DNA from: Acidobacteriaceae bacterium
GTDB taxonomy: Bacteria; Acidobacteriota; Terriglobia; Terriglobales; Acidobacteriaceae
DNA length: 64,000 bases
Direction of reading: 5' to 3'
NCBI GenBank assembly: GCA_021323655.1
Contig: JAJPKO010000015.1
Span: forward strand, 62,001 to 126,000
This document shows positions 33,678-43,121 of this stretch, piece by piece. The position numbers and the translations under genes are program-made. The notes beneath the pieces are model-generated. The model saw only the letters and a list, made by a program, of their open reading frames with translations, did not search any database and was not told the origin of the DNA. Position 1 is the stretch's first letter; each line of letters starts with the position of its first letter.

Positions 33678-36600
33678 ATGAACGGGAAATCGATTATGAG
33701 ACGACGTTTGCAGATTTGGTTGTTGATGAGTTGTTTAGCCGCACTCTGGCCGTTGGCTACCAGAGCAGAGGTGACCGGGACGCTCCTTGGAACTGTCAAG
33801 GATTCTTCCGGTGCACTCATTGCAGGAGTTCCAGTGATCGCGACCAACGCTAATACCGGTCTGGTGAAATCCTCTACGACGAACGAACGCGGTGAATATC
33901 GAATCCAGGCACTTCCGATCGGATCCTATTCGATTCAGGTGACTCGCACCGGCTTCAAGAATTACCTTGCACGGGGCATCGTGCTCACCGTCAATGAGAC
34001 ACACGAAATCGACATCACCTTAGAGGTGGGAAGCACGGAGGAGCAGGTTTTCGTCTCCGCCGATAGGGCTCAGGTAGAGACCACGGATACCCAGTTGGGC
34101 CAGGTGGTTGACGAAAAGCAACTTGAGGAAATGCCCCTTAACGGCAGAAGCTTTCTCGATTTGCTAACTCTGCAGCCTGGAGTGAATGCGATGTCTAGCC
34201 CTGGAAACCCCAGCAATGACGGGGCCGGAACTGTTTCCGTGAACGGCCAGCGAGAGCAAGGTAACGGGTTCCTGATCAATGGCGGCGACGTCTCGGGTGG
34301 AGCAAATTTCCAGGCAGCAGTACAGCCCAATCTGGATTCGATTGCAGAGTTCAAATTGATCACCAATAGTTTTGACGCCGAATATGGGCGCTTCAGTGGC
34401 TCAATTATGAACACCGTTACCAAAAGCGGCACGAATAGCATCCACGGCACTCTGTTTGAATTCCTGCGCAACGACGCTCTCGACTCGTACGGATATTTCG
34501 ACAATAAGAAGGCGCCAAAAGGCGCACTGAAAAAGAACCAGTTCGGGTACGCCGTGGGCGGCCCGGCGATAAAGAACAAGTTGTTCTGGTTCACCGATTA
34601 TCAAGGCGACCGGCAGGTGAACGGCGGGACAGCTAATACTGCGTTGATCCCAACGATGGACCAACGCCAGGGCAACGTAGGAGTTGCGAACCTGACCGGA
34701 AGTGTGAGCGGTCCCTATTGGGCCCAGGTGCTATCGCAGCGTCTTGGAACCACCGTGACAGATGGTGAGCCCTATTCCAGCGTTTTTCCTAACGGAGTCA
34801 TCCCGACAAGCGCTTTTTCGCCGGCGGCGGTTGGGACATTAGGCTTCATTCCGGAACCGAACGTTACCGGAAACGCCGGCTATAATTATGCCTCCCTCGT
34901 GTCTATTGACACGAACGAATACAAGCTGGGCCAAAAAGTAGATTTTCAAACTAAAAGGACAGGAAACTGGTCAGCCTACTACAACATAGATGATACCTAC
35001 TCTTACAATCCTTATGGCGGCGGCGCAAACAGCTTCATAACAGGTTTCGGGTCTGCCGAAAGGAATCGCAGTCAGTTTGCCGTGCTTAGCAACACCTATA
35101 CCGTTGGTGCCAACGCGGTCAACATCGCCCGACTGAGTTACACGCGGCCAGTCGCGCGAGTAAGTCCGGTTGGAAAAACTGCTCCGAGCCTTGGTTCGAT
35201 GGGTTTTGTCACTAACGGTCTCGGCATCATTCCTGCTCTGCCGGGCTATGTGGCTGTTCCCAATATCAGCACGAACAACTTTGGTTTCGGCGATCCGGGC
35301 ACGAGCAATGAGATTCAGAACACCTATGCCGGTGGGGATAGTTTTTCCTTAATTCATGGAGCCCATACACTCAAATTCGGGGCAGATTATCGCTACTACC
35401 AATTGAATAATCGCAACGGGGGCGGCTTCGTCGGGTCGTTCAATTTCACCGGCGGCGAGACTGGGCTGGACATCGCGGATTACCTCTTGGGAGCGCCCAC
35501 AACCTTCGTTCAGAGTAGTCCCGCACAACTGGATGGCCGAAGCAAATACGCCTCAGCTTTCGCTCAGGATTCCATCAAGGTTAGACCGAACGTAACCATG
35601 AACGCAGGACTCCGCTGGGAGTATATGACTCCGTGGTACGACACGCAAAACAAGATCGAGACGTTGAATCCGGGCCAGCAATCGGTGGAATACCCGGGCG
35701 CTCCGATTGGAAACGTGTACCCCGGCGACCCGGGAGTTTCTCCGACGCTCGGTCCCTCCCAATCTCACCTCTTTGCCCCGCGTTTCGGACTCGCATATTC
35801 TCCGGGCTTCTCAGACGGAGCTCTGGGAAAGCTTCTTGGTGGACCAGGAAAAACGAGCTTACGAATAGGTTCGGGCATTTTCTATAACGCCGTTCAGGAC
35901 CAAACGCTGTACTGGATCATTGGGGAACTGCCTTTTTCCGAATACTGGGGATCCTCCGCGCCGCCTCTTTTCGAAGAGCCTTATCGCTCCCGGGCGACCG
36001 GTGCGTCCCAGGGACAGAAGTTTCCTTTTGTGCCTCCGGTGCCCGGAAGCGCCGCAGCCAAGAATTTCAACTTCCAGCCGTATCTGCCGATCAGCTACCA
36101 GATAGGGTATGACATCCACAACAAGCAGCCTTATTCGATCGATTACAACTTCACCATCCAACGCGAACTGACCGGCTCTACGATAGTGACTTTGGGGTAT
36201 GTCGGTGTCCTGTCACGCCACATGATCTCTCTGGTAGAAGCGAATCCTGGGGACCCGAACCTTTGCATGAGTCTGACGGGATCAGGGGTAATGGCAGGAA
36301 CGTTGCAATGCGGACTTTACAAAGAAGACTCAACTTTTACCAAGCCTGACGGCACGCTGGTGTATGGCACCCGGGGTCCTCTCAGTACCCCGAACGCCGC
36401 TAATAACGCTGCCTGCAACTGCGATACCTTCGGGACGACCTTCTTAGAGAGAAATGCTTCCACCGGGAGCTACAACGCTCTGGAAGTCAGCCTGGAAAAG
36501 CGGTCCGGCCATTACCTGACCTTCGACTTGAGCTACACATGGTCGAAAGCGCTTGATGATGCCTCGTTCTTCAACCAAAGAATCAACTATGCGAACCCCA

Positions 36601-37169
36601 AGCTTAGCATGGGGCTTTCGAACAATGACGTCGCCCAGAAGTTCACCATAAGTCCCATCTTCGTGCTTCCCTTCGATAAGCTGACGTCGCGGGCTCCTTG
36701 GCTTGTGAAAGGCTGGGCAATCACTGACATCACGTTCATTGACTCGGGATTCCCAGTTAGCACGAATGGGCTATACGATCAATCCCTGCGCGGTACGAGC
36801 GGCCTCGATAACGTGGACTTCAGTGGCTCCATAAAGTTTAACAATCCGCGCAATGTCGACAGCCTCGGCCGTCACCTCTGGATGAGTACGCAGGGTTTCA
36901 GCGTGCCGGCGCTGGGAAGCTTCGGCAACAGACCGCCACGCTTCTTCCATGGACCTGGCTACAACACGTCGAACATGGCGCTCCACAAAGACACCCAGAT
37001 AACAGAAAGAGTTAAGGTACAATTCCGTGCTGAGTTCTTCAACGTCTTCAATCATGCGCAGTTCGCCCTTCCGAATGGGTATTTGTCGGGCGGATCATTC
37101 GGCGTAATCAAGTCCGTACTGCCGAACAGCCAGAGAATAGGCCAGCTCGGTCTGAAGCTCGCTTTCTGA
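33678..37169 (+). CDS. Oar-type TonB-dependent outer-membrane receptor
   Basis: A 1163-residue outer-membrane protein. A signal peptide (MRRRLQIWLLMSCLAALWPL) is followed by a carboxypeptidase-regulatory-like beta-sandwich (about 35-115: GTVKDSSGALIAGVPVIATN, ERGEYRIQALPIGSYSIQV), a plug domain (about 130-260: EEMPLNGRSFLDLLTLQPGV, FDAEYGRFSGSIMNTVTKSG) and a long barrel ending at RIGQLGLKLAF. This architecture is characteristic of acidobacteria, which use it for large-substrate or glycan uptake without SusD. ATG 33678 is chosen for GGGAGG five bases upstream. It lies between the ApbE/DoxX series and the amino-sugar locus and may import the oligosaccharides processed there. Confidence 0.92.
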   Translation: MNGKSIMRRRLQIWLLMSCLAALWPLATRAEVTGTLLGTVKDSSGALIAGVPVIATNANTGLVKSSTTNERGEYRIQALPIGSYSIQVTRTGFKNYLARGIVLTVNETHEIDITLEVGSTEEQVFVSADRAQVETTDTQLGQVVDEKQLEEMPLNGRSFLDLLTLQPGVNAMSSPGNPSNDGAGTVSVNGQREQGNGFLINGGDVSGGANFQAAVQPNLDSIAEFKLITNSFDAEYGRFSGSIMNTVTKSGTNSIHGTLFEFLRNDALDSYGYFDNKKAPKGALKKNQFGYAVGGPAIKNKLFWFTDYQGDRQVNGGTANTALIPTMDQRQGNVGVANLTGSVSGPYWAQVLSQRLGTTVTDGEPYSSVFPNGVIPTSAFSPAAVGTLGFIPEPNVTGNAGYNYASLVSIDTNEYKLGQKVDFQTKRTGNWSAYYNIDDTYSYNPYGGGANSFITGFGSAERNRSQFAVLSNTYTVGANAVNIARLSYTRPVARVSPVGKTAPSLGSMGFVTNGLGIIPALPGYVAVPNISTNNFGFGDPGTSNEIQNTYAGGDSFSLIHGAHTLKFGADYRYYQLNNRNGGGFVGSFNFTGGETGLDIADYLLGAPTTFVQSSPAQLDGRSKYASAFAQDSIKVRPNVTMNAGLRWEYMTPWYDTQNKIETLNPGQQSVEYPGAPIGNVYPGDPGVSPTLGPSQSHLFAPRFGLAYSPGFSDGALGKLLGGPGKTSLRIGSGIFYNAVQDQTLYWIIGELPFSEYWGSSAPPLFEEPYRSRATGASQGQKFPFVPPVPGSAAAKNFNFQPYLPISYQIGYDIHNKQPYSIDYNFTIQRELTGSTIVTLGYVGVLSRHMISLVEANPGDPNLCMSLTGSGVMAGTLQCGLYKEDSTFTKPDGTLVYGTRGPLSTPNAANNAACNCDTFGTTFLERNASTGSYNALEVSLEKRSGHYLTFDLSYTWSKALDDASFFNQRINYANPKLSMGLSNNDVAQKFTISPIFVLPFDKLTSRAPWLVKGWAITDITFIDSGFPVSTNGLYDQSLRGTSGLDNVDFSGSIKFNNPRNVDSLGRHLWMSTQGFSVPALGSFGNRPPRFFHGPGYNTSNMALHKDTQITERVKVQFRAEFFNVFNHAQFALPNGYLSGGSFGVIKSVLPNSQRIGQLGLKLAF

Positions 37170-37238
37170 GCAGCGATAGAACAACGATCATCCCGCAGCG
37201 AGAAGATCCGCGCAGATGCAACTCCAGGAAATCATGTC

Positions 37239-37277
37239 GGCCGCGAAGGCCAGGATAATACCTGGTTCTTCGCGGCC
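37239..37277 (+). terminator. Long nested perfect hairpin after the TonB receptor gene
   Basis: GGCCGCGAAG at 37239-37248 pairs perfectly with CTTCGCGGCC at 37268-37277. Inside it CCAGG at 37250-37254 pairs with CCTGG at 37261-37265 around an ATAATA loop. It lies 69 bases after the receptor stop. There is no clear U-tract, only AAATTGCTTT, so it may be a terminator or an RNA-stabilising stem. Confidence 0.55.
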
Positions 37278-37471
37278 AAATTGCTTTCGTTGATGCAAAG
37301 AGGTGCGAGAACTTCGTGGGACAATGCAAACCCTTCGGTCGCTGCGGCGCGAAACGGGACCATTACGATGGTGGCTTCGCAGAACAAAGCGGTTTCGAGA
37401 ACTCAAACCACCTCAGTTGATTTGAAGAGGCAAAGCGCTCGCAGAAGTAATCTGCCGGCGCTGGAGGATGC

Positions 37472-38881
37472 ATGAACAAGATAGGTTGGGATGCGAAGGC
37501 TCTGGTTTTGACAGCCCTAATCTTGATGACCGCTTGCCATAACTCCGACCAGGTGAGAGAAGCTCGTTCGACTGCATCTCCTGTGGCTCATTCGAGCCTA
37601 GCCAGCGAGGAACGCTCGCTCGTAGCGCACACCTACAACTCAGGCTTTGCGCTGGCCCATGACAGTTATAACGGGATCAGTTCAGCGAGTGATGGGAACA
37701 TTTACTACATTCTCTCCTCCGAAGACATCAACACTGGGGCACAGATGTACTCCTACGATCCGGCGGGCAAGATCACGCACCTGGGCGACTTGACCGAGAT
37801 TTCAGGGGAAAAAGGCCTCAAAGCCATACCGCAAGGAAAGTCCCACGTAGCCTTCTCGGAGTATGGGAATAAGCTCTACTTCGCTACACATATCGGCTAC
37901 TACACCAAACGAAACGGGATGGAACTATACCCCGTACCTCCGCAGGGATATGAGCCCTATCCGGGCGGCCACTTTCTATCCTATGATTTGAAGACCGGCC
38001 AATTTGAGAACTACGTCACGGCGCCGCATGCGGAAGGCATCATTGCCATGGCCGCAGATGGCCCTCGTGGACGGCTCTACGGCCTGACTTGGCCGACCGG
38101 CTATTTCATCTACTACGACTTGAAAACGAAGAAATTGAAGGACCTGGGTCGCACATCAGCTTTAGGCGAGAGCGTAAGGGGCGCGGAGTATCGAACCCTC
38201 TGCCGATCGCTGGCGCTAGATCCGTCTGATGGCTCTGTGTATTTCACTACATCGGAAGGAAATATCTATCGCTATCGTTACGATATCGACGGAATCGAGA
38301 AAGTCCTAGGTGACAACATGAGAAGGGACTATTTCGGCGTTTACGATCCGACCTCCATGGGGACTATGGGATATAACTGGCGTCAAACCGTGTGGTATGC
38401 GCCCGAGAAAATGGTTTATGGAGTGCACGGCAATTCCGGCTATTTGTTTCGCTTTGATCCGAGCAAGCAACGACTGGAAACCCTGGACAGAATCACGTCA
38501 CTCCCCTCTCAACGGAGCGGAATGAACGACGAGTTCAGTTACGGGTACCTTGGTTTCAAACTGGGCCCGGACGGTCGCACTTTGCATTATCTGACCGGCG
38601 GACCTGTTTACTTGAACGGCAAGCGCGTTGCTGGAACGAAAAGCGCAGCCACGGGAGGCGCGAAGGGAGTCGAGGACCTGCATCTGGTTACTTACGATAT
38701 CCCGAGCCTGAGATATGTTGATCACGGCGCTATCTTTTTTGAGAACGGCCAGCGTCCTTCCTATGTTAATTCCATCGCGATAGGTACGGATGGATCAGTC
38801 TATTTCCTGTCGCGAATCACAGAGGGTGGTAAGACGCGAACCGATCTTTGCAGCATCAAAGGTCCCTTTTCGACTCAATAG
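37472..38881 (+). CDS. Propeller-like lipoprotein of unknown function
   Basis: A 469-residue protein beginning with a lipoprotein signal: ALVLTALILMTACHNSD, with Cys at residue 22 as the acylation site (MTA-C box). The mature part has repeated strands such as GNIYYILSSE, GNKLYFATHIGY, GRLYGLTWPTGYFIYYDLKT, GSVYFTTSEGNIYRYRYD, MVYGVHGNSGYLFRFDPS and GSVYFLSRI, a pattern of a six- to eight-bladed beta-propeller. I cannot assign a family. ATG 37472 has GGAGG four bases upstream. It lies between the TonB receptor and the PIG-L gene, so it may bind glycan at the cell surface. Confidence 0.72.
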   Translation: MNKIGWDAKALVLTALILMTACHNSDQVREARSTASPVAHSSLASEERSLVAHTYNSGFALAHDSYNGISSASDGNIYYILSSEDINTGAQMYSYDPAGKITHLGDLTEISGEKGLKAIPQGKSHVAFSEYGNKLYFATHIGYYTKRNGMELYPVPPQGYEPYPGGHFLSYDLKTGQFENYVTAPHAEGIIAMAADGPRGRLYGLTWPTGYFIYYDLKTKKLKDLGRTSALGESVRGAEYRTLCRSLALDPSDGSVYFTTSEGNIYRYRYDIDGIEKVLGDNMRRDYFGVYDPTSMGTMGYNWRQTVWYAPEKMVYGVHGNSGYLFRFDPSKQRLETLDRITSLPSQRSGMNDEFSYGYLGFKLGPDGRTLHYLTGGPVYLNGKRVAGTKSAATGGAKGVEDLHLVTYDIPSLRYVDHGAIFFENGQRPSYVNSIAIGTDGSVYFLSRITEGGKTRTDLCSIKGPFSTQ

Positions 38882-38982
38882 TTCGGCGCAACGGCGGTCT
38901 CCACACGGCACGGGCTCGCTGTAAGACGGACACAGCACTGAAAGACGACACTCGATTATCGATCTCGACTTCGGAGGGCAGA

Positions 38983-39783
38983 ATGGAAAAGCTTAGCCGC
39001 CGGTCAATACTGCAATCCTCAGCATTGGCAGGCATAGCCACATGCGTATCCGGGGCTGCATTGAGCGCGCAAGAAGTGCGCCGCGAACCTGACCGCAAAT
39101 TCAATGTGCTGGCCGTTGGCGGTCACTACGACGACCCTCAAACCTGCGCCGGTGGAACCTTGAGCCTCCTTGCAGATCGTGGGCACAACGTGGTGGGGCT
39201 CTCTCTGACTGGCGGTCCACCACCCAGTCCGAGTGCTGATCCTAACGATCATTGGGTAAAAAACTATATGAATGCGATGCGGATGGCAGAGATTCTGAAG
39301 ATCCGCCTGGACTGTTTGGATTACGACGGCTCAGATAGCGGACAGTCATCTCCCGTCGTCTATCGGAACGGCTCGGAAATCTCCGGGCAGCGATACAAGG
39401 AATTCACGGAACTATTACTCGATAAGTACAAACCCGATCTTGTCATCACCCATTGGCCGATCGACTTCAACATGGACCATCGTGCGGCCTCGCTGCTCAC
39501 CTATGAGGCATGGCTCCGCGGCGGCAAAAAGTTTGCGCTCTATTACATGGAAGCTGAACTAGGATCTCAAACGCAGAATTTCTTTCCGACTCACTATGTC
39601 GACATATCCTCTGTCGAGGAGCGAACGCACCAATCTTGGTTGGCCGACACCTTCTGGTACGAGAAAATCTGGCCGCTGCATGATTCAATGCGACGGATAC
39701 GCGGCGCCGAACACGGCTGCAAAGTGGCGGAAGCTTTTAATCACCACCCTCAAAGTCCATCCATGCCGGCGCTGCCGGCTTGA
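38983..39783 (+). CDS. Tat-exported PIG-L-family deacetylase
   Basis: A 266-residue protein with a Tat-type signal (KLSRRSILQSSALAGIATCV). The PIG-L/LmbE fold begins VLAVGGHYDDPQTCAGGTLSL: the family AHPDD motif reads GHYDD, keeping the metal His and Asp but with Tyr for Pro. VITHWPIDFNMDHRAAS near 165 supplies the remaining His ligand. The family removes acetyl groups from N-acetylglucosaminides, as in GlcNAc-PI or GlcNAc-inositol. ATG 38983 has GGAGGG upstream. Its place beside NagA, GH20 and NagB supports action on an amino-sugar glycoside outside the cytoplasm. Confidence 0.85.
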   Translation: MEKLSRRSILQSSALAGIATCVSGAALSAQEVRREPDRKFNVLAVGGHYDDPQTCAGGTLSLLADRGHNVVGLSLTGGPPPSPSADPNDHWVKNYMNAMRMAEILKIRLDCLDYDGSDSGQSSPVVYRNGSEISGQRYKEFTELLLDKYKPDLVITHWPIDFNMDHRAASLLTYEAWLRGGKKFALYYMEAELGSQTQNFFPTHYVDISSVEERTHQSWLADTFWYEKIWPLHDSMRRIRGAEHGCKVAEAFNHHPQSPSMPALPA

Positions 39784-39811
39784 GGACACTTGCGTCTTCT
39801 TTCAGACCTCG

Positions 39812-40951
39812 TCATATGGCCTCGCCACAGACAAGGGTTTGAATGATTTCAATCTCGCCGGAATTCTCATTCCAGCGGAATTGAACGAGATCGGCCTCTG
39901 CTCCGACTCGCAAGACTCCGCGTCCGCCAATTAGGCAGCCCGGATTCTCCGTGACCATTCGCACTGCATCTCCCAGAGAAAACCCCGGCAGCCGTGAAAC
40001 GTTGGCGATGCCGGATTTGAGAGGCAGCGCCGCGCCCGCCAGTATTTGCGTGCCTAGGATTGCAATTCTTCCGTCGGCGGTCAACTCCACGGTTCCGCCA
40101 ATGGGCGTCTTGTAGGTTCCTGGCGGCATCTCTCCCAACGAGGTGACGTCCGATACGAGGATGCTGCGCCCGACACCCTTCGCGCACAACATCGCCTTGA
40201 GAGTGTCCGCTGGGAGGTGCTGACCATCCGCGATGAACGATGCCATCAGTCGGTCGTCGGCGAGCTGTGCCCAGAGGAGGTTGGGATGGCGAGGCAAGTC
40301 ACGGGACACACCGTTTCCGAGGTGAGTAGAAATCCGGGCTCCTGCGGCGGCCGCTTCATGAATGCAACCCGGATCGGCGTTCGTGTGGCCGATTGCAACG
40401 TAGCAGCCGCGGCTTGCCAGACGCTCAATGTAGGGCAGAGCTGAGCCCCAGTGCGGCGAGAGCGTAACCATGCCCACTAAGCCGTTGCTCTCAGTTTGCC
40501 ACCGCTCGAATTCCAAAATATCAGGGGGCCTGACAAAGCCGCGCGGATGCGCGCCGTGCGCGTCATCGATCGCGGATATGTGCGGCCCTTCCAGATGGAC
40601 GAACGGGATCACATGCTGGGTGAGCGGCGATTGTTTGCGCGCTTCGCGAATCGCCATCAGGGCGGCGATGATGCGATCTTCGGACGCGGTGATGATCGTG
40701 GGGACGAATGTGGTAACGCCCAATGAAAGCAACCGGCGAGCTAAAGCATGCACGAGATCGGGTTCGATCGACTCAGCATTCAGATCGAAGCCGGCATAGC
40801 CGTTGACCTGCAGGTCGATCCACCCGGGAGACAGCCAGAGATCATCTCTGGAGGCTTTGGATCTGACCGAGGAGATGATCCCATTTTGGATACGAACTTC
40901 AATGAATTTTCCAGTGAGCGGATTGCGGCCGTGAATTGAGTGACTGCTCAT
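39812..40951 (-). CDS. nagA: N-acetylglucosamine-6-phosphate deacetylase
   Basis: A 379-residue amidohydrolase. SPGWIDLQVNGYAGFDLN near residue 40 is the family start motif, VHLEGPHISAIDDAHGAHP near 117 carries the metal-binding Glu, VAIGHTNADPG near 185 and ISTHLGNGVSRDL near 207 the metal His residues, and ILVSDVTSLGEMPPGTY near 266 the catalytic Asp. It has no signal peptide, so it acts in the cytoplasm on GlcNAc-6-phosphate, giving glucosamine-6-phosphate for NagB. HLGNGVS replaces the usual HLFNAM, a variation seen in other NagA-like proteins. It is convergent with the PIG-L gene and divergent from GH20. Confidence 0.85.
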   Translation of the reverse strand: MSSHSIHGRNPLTGKFIEVRIQNGIISSVRSKASRDDLWLSPGWIDLQVNGYAGFDLNAESIEPDLVHALARRLLSLGVTTFVPTIITASEDRIIAALMAIREARKQSPLTQHVIPFVHLEGPHISAIDDAHGAHPRGFVRPPDILEFERWQTESNGLVGMVTLSPHWGSALPYIERLASRGCYVAIGHTNADPGCIHEAAAAGARISTHLGNGVSRDLPRHPNLLWAQLADDRLMASFIADGQHLPADTLKAMLCAKGVGRSILVSDVTSLGEMPPGTYKTPIGGTVELTADGRIAILGTQILAGAALPLKSGIANVSRLPGFSLGDAVRMVTENPGCLIGGRGVLRVGAEADLVQFRWNENSGEIEIIQTLVCGEAI

Positions 40952-41108
40952 TTCTTCATACCAAAATAATCATACCGACTAAACATCTATTTTACGAATC
41001 GTTTTATCCGCACAGGTATAATACTGCAAACAGAGCCGCACCAGTTTGAAGGTGGCCAGGACGTTCAGAACGGGCGTAGTTTGGGCCCACAGTCAGGATC
41101 CACTAACG
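40952..41108. promoter_or_regulatory. Divergent promoter region nagA / GH20
   Basis: AT-rich region between the two start codons. A perfect TATAAT stands at 41017-41022 on the plus strand; the best upstream match TTACGA is 19 bases away, so the -35 is poor. It is the strongest -10 box noticed in the window and probably drives the GH20-mutarotase-symporter-NagB series. Confidence 0.45.
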
Positions 41109-42842
41109 ATGCTCAATCCGACTCAGCCTAGCCGAAGAGAGTTTCTGCGCGGAGCAGGCATGACGGTGGCCGGCGCAGCCATTCAGGCGACAGGAACGTC
41201 GTTAGCGCCGTCGCCGTCGACCCCAACCGAAGTTGCGCAAATGCGAAAAATACGCGGTCTGATGGTTGACGCAGCGCGCGTGCCTGAGAGGCTCGACTAC
41301 TATCGCCGCGTCATTGATTTTTGTGCCAGGTGGCGATTGAACACGCTCCAGTTTCGACTCGCCGATGACCAAGGAAGCGCGCTTCGCTTTGCTTCTGTTC
41401 CGGGCCTGATCACCCACAAAAACGCGTTTACGCCGGAGCAATTGAGAGACTTGGCGGAGTACGGCCAGCGCCAGGACGTCGATCTGATTCCCGAGATTGA
41501 GTCGTTCGGGCACACCGGGTATATCACGCGCGCGCCCACATTTTCTCATTTGCTGGATCGCGATCCGAAAGGCTCTTCAACGTTTTCCGGCGTCAGTCCT
41601 TTGGAGCCTGCGGTCCTCGATTTGATGAAAAGACTGTACGAGGAAGTCGCCTCGATCTTTCCTTCAAAGTATCTGCATGCAGGCTGTGACGAGGTGAACT
41701 GGGGAGGGTCTGAGCATTCCCGCCAAGTGCTGCAGCGCCGCAGCCGCGCTGAGATCTGGGCCGACTACTTGAACGCGCTCAACGGCATAACCGTGGATCT
41801 CGGCACGGAACTGATCGTCTGGGGTGACTTTGTTGCACACAAGGAGCCGCAGATTCTTGGCTTGCTGGACAAGCGCATCATCATCATGGACTGGGATTAC
41901 GACGGAACCGCCGGAGCGCCGCTCAAAGACACGTTGTCGAAAGTGGCCGCGCATGGGGCTCGTGCAATTGGAGCGCCTGCGCTGTCATGTTATCGGTGGG
42001 GGCCGCGCATTGGAACGGAGCAACTCAGGAACGTAGATGCAGTTGCCGACGCGTATCTGGCGCGGGCGGAGACGGCGTCACTTGGCGTGGTTGTAACCAA
42101 CTGGGTTCCCAGCCGCTATATTCAGAATTCCATTTGGGATTGCCTGGCCTATGCTTCCGTTGCGCTAAACGAGGGAACCGCAGCTGCGCGGAGATTGGGC
42201 CTCCAGCGTTTTGTCGAGAAGCACTATCAGGCGCCGTGGAGCGAGGAATGGAAAGAGGTATTTGATGGCCTATATTGCGCCGCCCCATACCGGGATGAAG
42301 AAGACAAGGGGCATGGACTGAAGCTGCTGGTTCCATGGGCCAGCGACGCGCAACTGGCGCAAGTGATTCTGACTGGGACTCCTGCGACGAACCCGTTTAA
42401 CGGGATTCTGCGCCTGCTGATTTTGCTGGAGCCTAAGGTGCGGGCGAATCTCGCTGACTATCACGCGTTCGTGCTTTGCATTCAGTATTTGGAGAAATTG
42501 TTCTGGCGCGATCGCACTGTGGCTAAATTAGCAAGACAGCGACCACTAGATGATTCAAAGGCTAGGTCCCTGATTCAGGCAATTGCGGCACGCGATAAGG
42601 CGCTTGCGGACGCACTATTAGGCGACTGGGAGATGGGGCGGTTTGCGGACTCTGAAGCCGCGTCGCGGCCTGTGTTCGACCTGCAAGCCAGCGATCAGTT
42701 GTTTTTCGGGTGGAAACAAGCATCAAAGTACTCCGCCTTCCTAGCGAAGAATCCAGATCGTTTTTGCGCGTTACTGAAGGGGGCAAACCCGCCACGCTTG
42801 ATTCCTGGATCGGTGCCAAGTGTCGAAAAAATGTCCATTTGA
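41109..42842 (+). CDS. Tat-exported GH20-type beta-N-acetylhexosaminidase-like protein
   Basis: A 577-residue protein with a twin-arginine signal (SRREFLRGAGMTVAGAAI). The barrel starts soon after: IRGLMVDAARVPERLDYYRR, LNTLQFRLADDQGSALRF, DLIPEIESFGHTGYITRAP. YLHAGCDEVNWGG near 196 supplies the Asp-Glu pair of GH20 enzymes, where Glu is the acid and Asp holds the substrate N-acetyl group. The usual N-terminal GH20b domain is missing, and a C-terminal region of about 240 residues (from about 335) is mostly helical and unassigned. ATG 41109 has an AGGA ten bases upstream. Context with mutarotase, symporter, NagA and NagB supports release of GlcNAc. Confidence 0.8.
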   Translation: MLNPTQPSRREFLRGAGMTVAGAAIQATGTSLAPSPSTPTEVAQMRKIRGLMVDAARVPERLDYYRRVIDFCARWRLNTLQFRLADDQGSALRFASVPGLITHKNAFTPEQLRDLAEYGQRQDVDLIPEIESFGHTGYITRAPTFSHLLDRDPKGSSTFSGVSPLEPAVLDLMKRLYEEVASIFPSKYLHAGCDEVNWGGSEHSRQVLQRRSRAEIWADYLNALNGITVDLGTELIVWGDFVAHKEPQILGLLDKRIIIMDWDYDGTAGAPLKDTLSKVAAHGARAIGAPALSCYRWGPRIGTEQLRNVDAVADAYLARAETASLGVVVTNWVPSRYIQNSIWDCLAYASVALNEGTAAARRLGLQRFVEKHYQAPWSEEWKEVFDGLYCAAPYRDEEDKGHGLKLLVPWASDAQLAQVILTGTPATNPFNGILRLLILLEPKVRANLADYHAFVLCIQYLEKLFWRDRTVAKLARQRPLDDSKARSLIQAIAARDKALADALLGDWEMGRFADSEAASRPVFDLQASDQLFFGWKQASKYSAFLAKNPDRFCALLKGANPPRLIPGSVPSVEKMSI

Positions 42843-43121
42843 TTTTCACTAACGCGACCATTGGGGCGTGCCAACAGATTGCGTTTCGATCCGATATTGC
42901 GTTTCTATCCGATTAGCTGGATAACACTTCCTGGCGATTATTCAAAATCATCCGCCATTGGGAAAAAATAAGATCACACCGTGATTTGACTCGAGTCTTG
43001 CGAATCGATTTTCGACGTCTTGCCTGAAATCGGCCGCAAGATTGTTGAGATCCGAAGTACGTGTTTCCAACGGGAAGAAAGAAACCGAAAGGCGGACGGA
43101 AGGCGCATCGGTCAGAGAGCG

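Noticed and set aside
37281-37475. 64-codon plus-strand frame ending with an ATGA overlap on the propeller lipoprotein gene
   Set aside because: The overlap looks like coupling, but the product is Ser/Arg/Thr-rich with no motif and no good start site, and it begins just past a strong hairpin.
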